Below are positions 59,593 through 64,000 of a stretch of DNA of 64,000 bases, one piece after another. Origin of the DNA: Nocardia otitidiscaviarum NBRC 14405 (GTDB lineage Bacteria > Actinomycetota > Actinomycetes > Mycobacteriales > Mycobacteriaceae). Location of the stretch: the NCBI RefSeq assembly GCF_000308635.1, contig NZ_BAGD01000280.1, positions 35,932 to 99,931 on the forward strand, written 5' to 3'. Position 1 is the stretch's first letter; each line of letters opens with the position of its first letter. A model generated the notes under the pieces. It saw only the letters and a program-made list of their open reading frames with translations, searched no databases and was not told the DNA's origin. The translations under genes were made by a program, and so were the position numbers.

Positions 59593-60819
59593 ATGGTGGC
59601 ACACGAAACCGCGCTCGCGCTGATACAGCTGGGCGCGGTCTTTTTCGGTCTGGGTCTGTTGGGGCGGGTCGCCGCGCGCATCGGCATGTCGCCGATTCCG
59701 CTCTATCTGGTCGGCGGCCTGGTATTCGGTACCGGCGGGTTGGTCGAGCTGCATCACGTCGACGAGTTCATCCATCTGGCCAGCGAGATCGGCGTGGTGC
59801 TGCTGCTGTTGCTCCTGGGATTGGAGTACTCGGCAAAGGAACTCGTCACCGGGTTGCGGAACTCGTGGGCGGCCGGTGTGCTCGACATCGTCTTGAACGC
59901 CACCCCGGGTGTGGTGGTGGCGCTCATGCTGGGCTGGGGCGTCACCGGCGCGGTGGCGATGGCGGGGGTCACCTACATCTCCTCGTCGGGAATCATCGCG
60001 AAGGTGCTGGGTGACCTCGGGCGGTTGGGCAACCGGGAGACACCGACGATCCTGTCCATCCTGGTGTTCGAGGATCTGGTCATGGCCGGGTACCTGCCGG
60101 TGTTGACCGCGGTGCTGGCCGGGCTGGGCTTCGCGGCCGGATTGCAGACCGTCGGCATCGCGCTCACCGCGGTCACCGTCGTCCTGGTGGTCGCGCTGCG
60201 CTACGGCAAATACGTGTCGATGCTCGTCGACAGCCAGGACCGGGAGATCTTCCTGCTCAAGCTCCTCGGTTCCGCACTGCTGGTCGCGGGTGTCGCCTCC
60301 GCCCTGCAGGTATCGGCCGCCGTCGGTGCGTTTCTGCTCGGTATCGCCATCTCCGGATCGACCGCCCACACCGCCACCAAGGTGCTCGAACCGCTGCGCG
60401 ATCTGTTCGCGGCCCTGTTCTTCGTACTGTTCGGGCTCAGCACCGATCCGCGCAGCATTCCGCCGGTGCTGGGCTGGGCCGTCGTGCTGGTGGTGGTGAC
60501 GACCGCGACCAAAGTGGCGACCGGCTGGTGGGCCGCCAAGCGCGCCGGGGCCTCCAGGTACGGCCGCGCCCGCGCGGGCACCGCGCTCATCGCGCGCGGT
60601 GAGTTCTCGATCGTCATCGCGGGTCTGGCCGTCAGCGCCGGTGCGGTGCCCGGAGAATTCGCCGCCCTGGCCACCACCTACGTGCTGCTGATGGCCGTGC
60701 TGGGGCCGATCGCCGCCCGTGTGGTCGAACCCCTGTTGCGCTGGAAGGACCAGCGTGGCCGACCCGAACCCCGTGATCACGACGGGACGCCGGCGGGAGT
60801 AGAGATCGCGAAGTCATGA
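59593..60819 (+). CDS. CPA2-family cation:proton antiporter (KhtU/KefC-like)
   Basis: 408 residues with about twelve membrane helices of the Na+/H+ exchanger type, including HHVDEFIHLASEIGVVLLLL and FEDLVMAGYLPVL. Unlike KefC it has no attached Rossmann domain; that function is in the separate protein upstream, as in KhtTU. It probably exports K+ or NH4+ in exchange for protons. Confidence 0.93.
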   Translation: MVAHETALALIQLGAVFFGLGLLGRVAARIGMSPIPLYLVGGLVFGTGGLVELHHVDEFIHLASEIGVVLLLLLLGLEYSAKELVTGLRNSWAAGVLDIVLNATPGVVVALMLGWGVTGAVAMAGVTYISSSGIIAKVLGDLGRLGNRETPTILSILVFEDLVMAGYLPVLTAVLAGLGFAAGLQTVGIALTAVTVVLVVALRYGKYVSMLVDSQDREIFLLKLLGSALLVAGVASALQVSAAVGAFLLGIAISGSTAHTATKVLEPLRDLFAALFFVLFGLSTDPRSIPPVLGWAVVLVVVTTATKVATGWWAAKRAGASRYGRARAGTALIARGEFSIVIAGLAVSAGAVPGEFAALATTYVLLMAVLGPIAARVVEPLLRWKDQRGRPEPRDHDGTPAGVEIAKS

Positions 60820-60846
60820 CCCGGCCGTCGGATGCGCACCGCCGCT

Positions 60847-62484
60847 TCAGGTCGACATGCCGAGCAGCTCGGTGAATTCGGCCGCCGACGCCTCCGCCGC
60901 CATCGCGAAAGGCTCCAGAACGAGATCCACGTCGGCGGCGCGGAGCCGTTCGGCGTCGTGCGCGGTGAAGGCCGTCAGCGCGATCCCGCCGCTGTACTCG
61001 CGGTGCCGCAGCGCGTGCAGCAGCGCCTGATTGGTGTCGACCGCGGGAATCGTGCTGATCACGGCGCGGGCACCGGCCAACGGCAGGGTCTCGAGCACAT
61101 GGGTGTCCTCGGCGCTGCCGAAGATCGCGGTGACGCCGGGCGGCTGTGCGGCGGCCACTCGACCGGGGTCGAAGTCCACGGCGAGGACGCGGTATCCGGC
61201 ATCGCTCAAACTCCGAGCCATATGGCTGCCGAACCGTCCCAGGCCGTACAGCACGACATCGGCGGATTCGGAATCCTCGGCGGTGGCGGCGGACTCTGCG
61301 ACACGGTCACCGGTGCGGTCGAAGACGGTGAGGAATCGCCCGATGCGACGGTAGATCTGATGCGAGTACAGGATCAGATAGGTTGACCCGCCGATGGTCA
61401 TCAGGCCGACGACGGTGATCAGGCTGACCGTGGCATTGGTGATGTGGCCCAGGCTCAGTCCGAGCGCTGCGAGAATGAGCGAGAACTCCGAGATCTGAGC
61501 GACCGTGAGCCCGGCCAGGAAGCCCACCTTCACCGGATAGCGCATGAGCGCCATGATCACGATGACGATGAGTGGATTGCCGATCAGCACGAACAGCGAG
61601 AAGACCACCGCCTCGGCGATCTGCTGTCCGGCATGGGTGAATTCGAGTTTCGCACCGAGGTCGAGGAAGAAGAACAGCAGCAGGAAGTCACGCAGGCTGA
61701 CCAGCCGAGCGCCGAGCGCGTCGCGGTACTCGGTGCTGGCCAGCGACACCCCGGCGAGGAACGCGCCGACCTCGGAACTGAAGCCGAGCCATTCGCTCAG
61801 CGCCGCCAGCGACACCGCGTACGAAACACCGAACAGCACCAGCAGTTCCTGCGAGCGCGCGACACGGCGCAGCAGCCACGGCATCACCCGCATCACCAGC
61901 GCCACACCGATCAGCAGTCCGACGCCCTTGCCCGCCACCATATTGAGCGCGACGTTGTCGCCGGTCTGCCGTCCCCACGCGGTGAGCGCGATCATGACCA
62001 GCACCACCACGATGTCCTGCACAATGAGGAATCCGACCGCGATTCGGCCGTGCAGATGGTCCAGTTCCCGCTTGTCGGACAGCAGTTTGACGATGATGAT
62101 CGTCGATGAGAAGGTCAGCGCCACCGCGACGTAGATGGCGGTGACGGTGACCATGCCGAGCGCGATGGCGATCAGGTAGCCGATCACCGAGGTGAACACC
62201 ACCTGCCCCAGACCCGTCGCCAGCGCCACCGGTCCGGTATCGCGAATCATGTGGATGTCCAGGCGCAATCCCACCAGGAACAGCAGAATCGCGATACCGA
62301 GGCGGGCCAGCAGCTCGATGGCTCCGTCGGAGGTCACCCATCCGGTACCGACCGGCCCGACGACCACGCCGACACCGATGAACGCCACGATCATCGGCTG
62401 CCGCAGCCGGGTGGCCAGCATGCCCACCACCGCGGCGATCGCCAGCACGGCCGCGATCATGGGGAAGCCGTTGAACTCCGTCAC
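60847..62484 (-). CDS. KefB/KefC-like CPA2 antiporter with fused RCK domain
   Basis: 545 residues. About twelve membrane helices (1-390), then an attached TrkA-N Rossmann domain (VVLYGLGRFGSHMARSL, ending LAVDFDPG) at about 415-545. It converges with the split antiporter, so the window holds two unlike versions. ATG 62484 overlaps the stop of the upstream gene (ATGA). Confidence 0.93.
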   Translation of the reverse strand: MTEFNGFPMIAAVLAIAAVVGMLATRLRQPMIVAFIGVGVVVGPVGTGWVTSDGAIELLARLGIAILLFLVGLRLDIHMIRDTGPVALATGLGQVVFTSVIGYLIAIALGMVTVTAIYVAVALTFSSTIIIVKLLSDKRELDHLHGRIAVGFLIVQDIVVVLVMIALTAWGRQTGDNVALNMVAGKGVGLLIGVALVMRVMPWLLRRVARSQELLVLFGVSYAVSLAALSEWLGFSSEVGAFLAGVSLASTEYRDALGARLVSLRDFLLLFFFLDLGAKLEFTHAGQQIAEAVVFSLFVLIGNPLIVIVIMALMRYPVKVGFLAGLTVAQISEFSLILAALGLSLGHITNATVSLITVVGLMTIGGSTYLILYSHQIYRRIGRFLTVFDRTGDRVAESAATAEDSESADVVLYGLGRFGSHMARSLSDAGYRVLAVDFDPGRVAAAQPPGVTAIFGSAEDTHVLETLPLAGARAVISTIPAVDTNQALLHALRHREYSGGIALTAFTAHDAERLRAADVDLVLEPFAMAAEASAAEFTELLGMST

Positions 62485-62759
62485 GCCGGACCGCGCTCGC
62501 CGCTGAGTTCGTCGATCCGGCGTTCCAGCTCGGCCACCCGATCTCGAATCGGCGCGCTGTGCAACAGCTCCGCCAGCCGGTCGGCCTCATCCGGTTCGAG
62601 GGTCAGCGTCTGCAACGGAGCATCGTGACCGACCCGATGGTAGACGACGATCTGCCGCGTACCATCGGCTCGAACGATCAGAGCGAACCGCGAACCGTCA
62701 CGAGTGCGGCAATGATGCAGCACCGCCCTGCCCGGAACGGTTGACAGATCGATTTCCAT
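62481..62759 (-). CDS. Small hypothetical protein coupled to the antiporter
   Basis: 92 residues: a beta-sheet-like region (LHHCRTRDGSRFALIVRADG, QIVVYHRVGHD), then a helix-rich C-terminus (EADRLAELLHSAPIRDRVAE). No family recognised. GAAGGGAG precedes the start, and its stop overlaps the antiporter start, so a helper role is plausible. Confidence 0.6.
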   Translation of the reverse strand: MEIDLSTVPGRAVLHHCRTRDGSRFALIVRADGTRQIVVYHRVGHDAPLQTLTLEPDEADRLAELLHSAPIRDRVAELERRIDELSGERGPA

Positions 62760-62934
62760 CCGCGACTCCCTTCACCACCGGCCGACGCCTGCCAACCCCA
62801 GTCTCGATGGGGCGGCGAGAGGCGGGCTATGGGCGACAGCACCCATTTGTCGGATCCATCGCCCGCTACCGCGATCAGCGAATGAGAGTCGCGCCCCATG
62901 GACACCGACGCACCCACCGGACAGACTGGGGCCC

Positions 62935-63945
62935 ATGAGCGGTCGGGCCGTCGCTGCCATCGGCCGGTGGGCACGGACACCGATCCCCGCCGGCGCGCTG
63001 TTCCGCCGCGTCGTGATCATCAACGGCCTGGTGTTCACCCTCGGCACGCTCGTGCTCGCACTGTCACCGGCCTCGGTGTCCTCGCGCGTGCGGCTCACCG
63101 AGATCCCGGTACTGGTCATCGGCCTGGCGGTCATCCTCGCGGCCAACGCCTTCCTGCTGCGCTCCAGCCTGGCGCCCATCGACGAACTGATCACCTCCAT
63201 GCACCGGGTGGACCCGCTGCGCGGCAGCACCCGCCTGCACGACCGCGGCAACGGCGACTGGAACCACCTCATCGACACCTTCAACGCCATGGCCGAGCGA
63301 CTCGAAACCGAACGCAGCGCCGCCAGCACCTCCGCCCTGGCCGCCCAGGAGAACGAACGCCAGCGCATCGCCCGCGAACTGCACGACGAGATCGGCCAAA
63401 GCCTCACCGTGGCGCTGCTGCGGCTGCGCCGCACCCACGACCGCGCCCCGGCCGAACTCCACGACGACCTGCACGCGGTCCAGGAGACCGTCCGCGCCTG
63501 CCTGGACGAGGTGCGCGGGATAGCCCGCCGCCTGCGCCCCGACGTGCTCGAGGACCTCGGATTGCCCAGTGCGCTCGCGGCCCTGTGCAATGAGTTCGCC
63601 ACCACCGCGGGCATCACCGTCACCCGCGACATCGACCCAGATCTGGGCCGCCTCGACCCCGACACCGAGCTGGTCTGCTATCGAGTCGCCCAGGAATGCC
63701 TCACCAATATCGCCCGCCACGCGCACGCCACCCGGGCCCGGCTGCTGCTCACCACCGACGATCACACGCTGCTGCTGCGCATCCGCGACGACGGCACCGG
63801 CACCGTCGCCCGCGAGGGCGCGGGCATGCGCGGCATGCGCGAGCGCGCCCTGCACGTCAACGCCACCCTCACCATCGACGCCCGGCCCGGGCACGGTACC
63901 GACATCCAGCTCACCATCCCGACCGATCAGCGGAGGTCGTCGTGA
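62935..63945 (+). CDS. NarL-type sensor histidine kinase
   Basis: 336 residues. Two membrane helices (about 23-44 and 57-77) with a short external loop, HAMP (about 78-128), HisKA_3 dimerisation with H150 in RELHDEIGQSL, and an ATPase domain with the G-box GAGMRGMRER. The short external loop suggests sensing in the membrane. It overlaps the response regulator by 4 bp (GTGA). Confidence 0.92.
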   Translation: MSGRAVAAIGRWARTPIPAGALFRRVVIINGLVFTLGTLVLALSPASVSSRVRLTEIPVLVIGLAVILAANAFLLRSSLAPIDELITSMHRVDPLRGSTRLHDRGNGDWNHLIDTFNAMAERLETERSAASTSALAAQENERQRIARELHDEIGQSLTVALLRLRRTHDRAPAELHDDLHAVQETVRACLDEVRGIARRLRPDVLEDLGLPSALAALCNEFATTAGITVTRDIDPDLGRLDPDTELVCYRVAQECLTNIARHAHATRARLLLTTDDHTLLLRIRDDGTGTVAREGAGMRGMRERALHVNATLTIDARPGHGTDIQLTIPTDQRRSS

Positions 63946-64000
63946 ACGCGCCCGCCCCGACCCGCATCCTGCTCGCCGACGACCACGCCCTGGTGCGCAG
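63942..64000 (+). CDS. NarL/FixJ-type response regulator (partial, runs off the right edge)
   Basis: The GTG start overlaps the kinase stop. The first 19 codons read VNAPAPTRILLADDHALVR, the start of a receiver domain with its acidic pocket (DD). Only this part is inside the window; the NarL-type output domain is inferred from the kinase class. Confidence 0.85.
   Translation, partial: MNAPAPTRILLADDHALVR

Overview
The window looks like chromosome from a high-GC Mycobacteriales actinomycete, most likely Nocardia or a close relative. The clearest marker is the block at 52.3-58.7 kb: zapE, a ribD-like reductase, an alpha/beta-hydrolase lipoprotein, an aftC-type arabinosyltransferase, msrB and hemQ. 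From memory this is the order and orientation of Rv2670c-Rv2674 and Rv2676c in Mycobacterium tuberculosis. Many genes appear leaderless (TANNNT 6-7 nt before the start codon), as is common in this order.

Region 1 (1 to about 17,140) is the right-hand part of an integrative and conjugative element; its left end lies outside the window. It ends in a tyrosine integrase, a cluster of TGACCY repeats and a 3' tRNA fragment with no 5' half. A long leftward operon (13,404 to 3,296, mostly ATGA-type overlaps) encodes an excisionase-like protein, small membrane proteins, a replication-relaxation protein, a TraB/FtsK-type translocase, two DNA-metabolism regulators, membrane and coiled-coil proteins, SSB and several small orphans. 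Cargo includes a two-gene CBASS-like module (SLATT membrane effector plus CD-NTase), a creatininase-family enzyme and an XRE/TPR regulator. A 1.36-kb non-coding segment (395-1755) holds twin 18-bp palindromes, a nested perfect inverted repeat and two related, oppositely oriented structured elements.

Region 2 (17.1-28 kb) is chromosomal: AraC/VOC/UvrA-like operon, a tandem-repeat membrane protein, a DUF3754/TMEM143-like protein, a VOC protein, a TrkH/TrkA potassium system, and a cupin-XRE regulator divergent from a thioredoxin-reductase-like enzyme.

Region 3 (27.4-36.6 kb) is a set of envelope and secretion-type genes around a tRNA-Gly: a lipoprotein, a glycine-zipper secreted protein, two related single-pass proteins with a shared C-terminal domain, two P-loop-like proteins lacking the Walker A lysine, a cutinase-family enzyme with a long extension and a VirB2/TrbC-like small membrane protein. 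I read it as part of an actinobacterial type IV-secretion-like locus (inference). Next come a sigma-region-4-like protein with a possible degenerate nuclease fold, a Lys/Thr/Ser-tailed protein and a giant CtpH/CtpI-type P-type ATPase.

Region 4 (43.4-52.3 kb): a membrane-anchored possible CoiA-like protein, a GNAT acetyltransferase, an ABC-F protein, an ABC exporter operon with its own GbsR/MarR-type regulator, a TetR/MpaB-like divergon and a secreted tyrosine phosphatase. Region 5 (52.3-64 kb): the conserved Rv2670c-Rv2676c-like block, two unlike CPA2 cation:proton antiporters (split and fused regulatory domain) facing each other, and the start of a NarL-type two-component system cut by the window edge.
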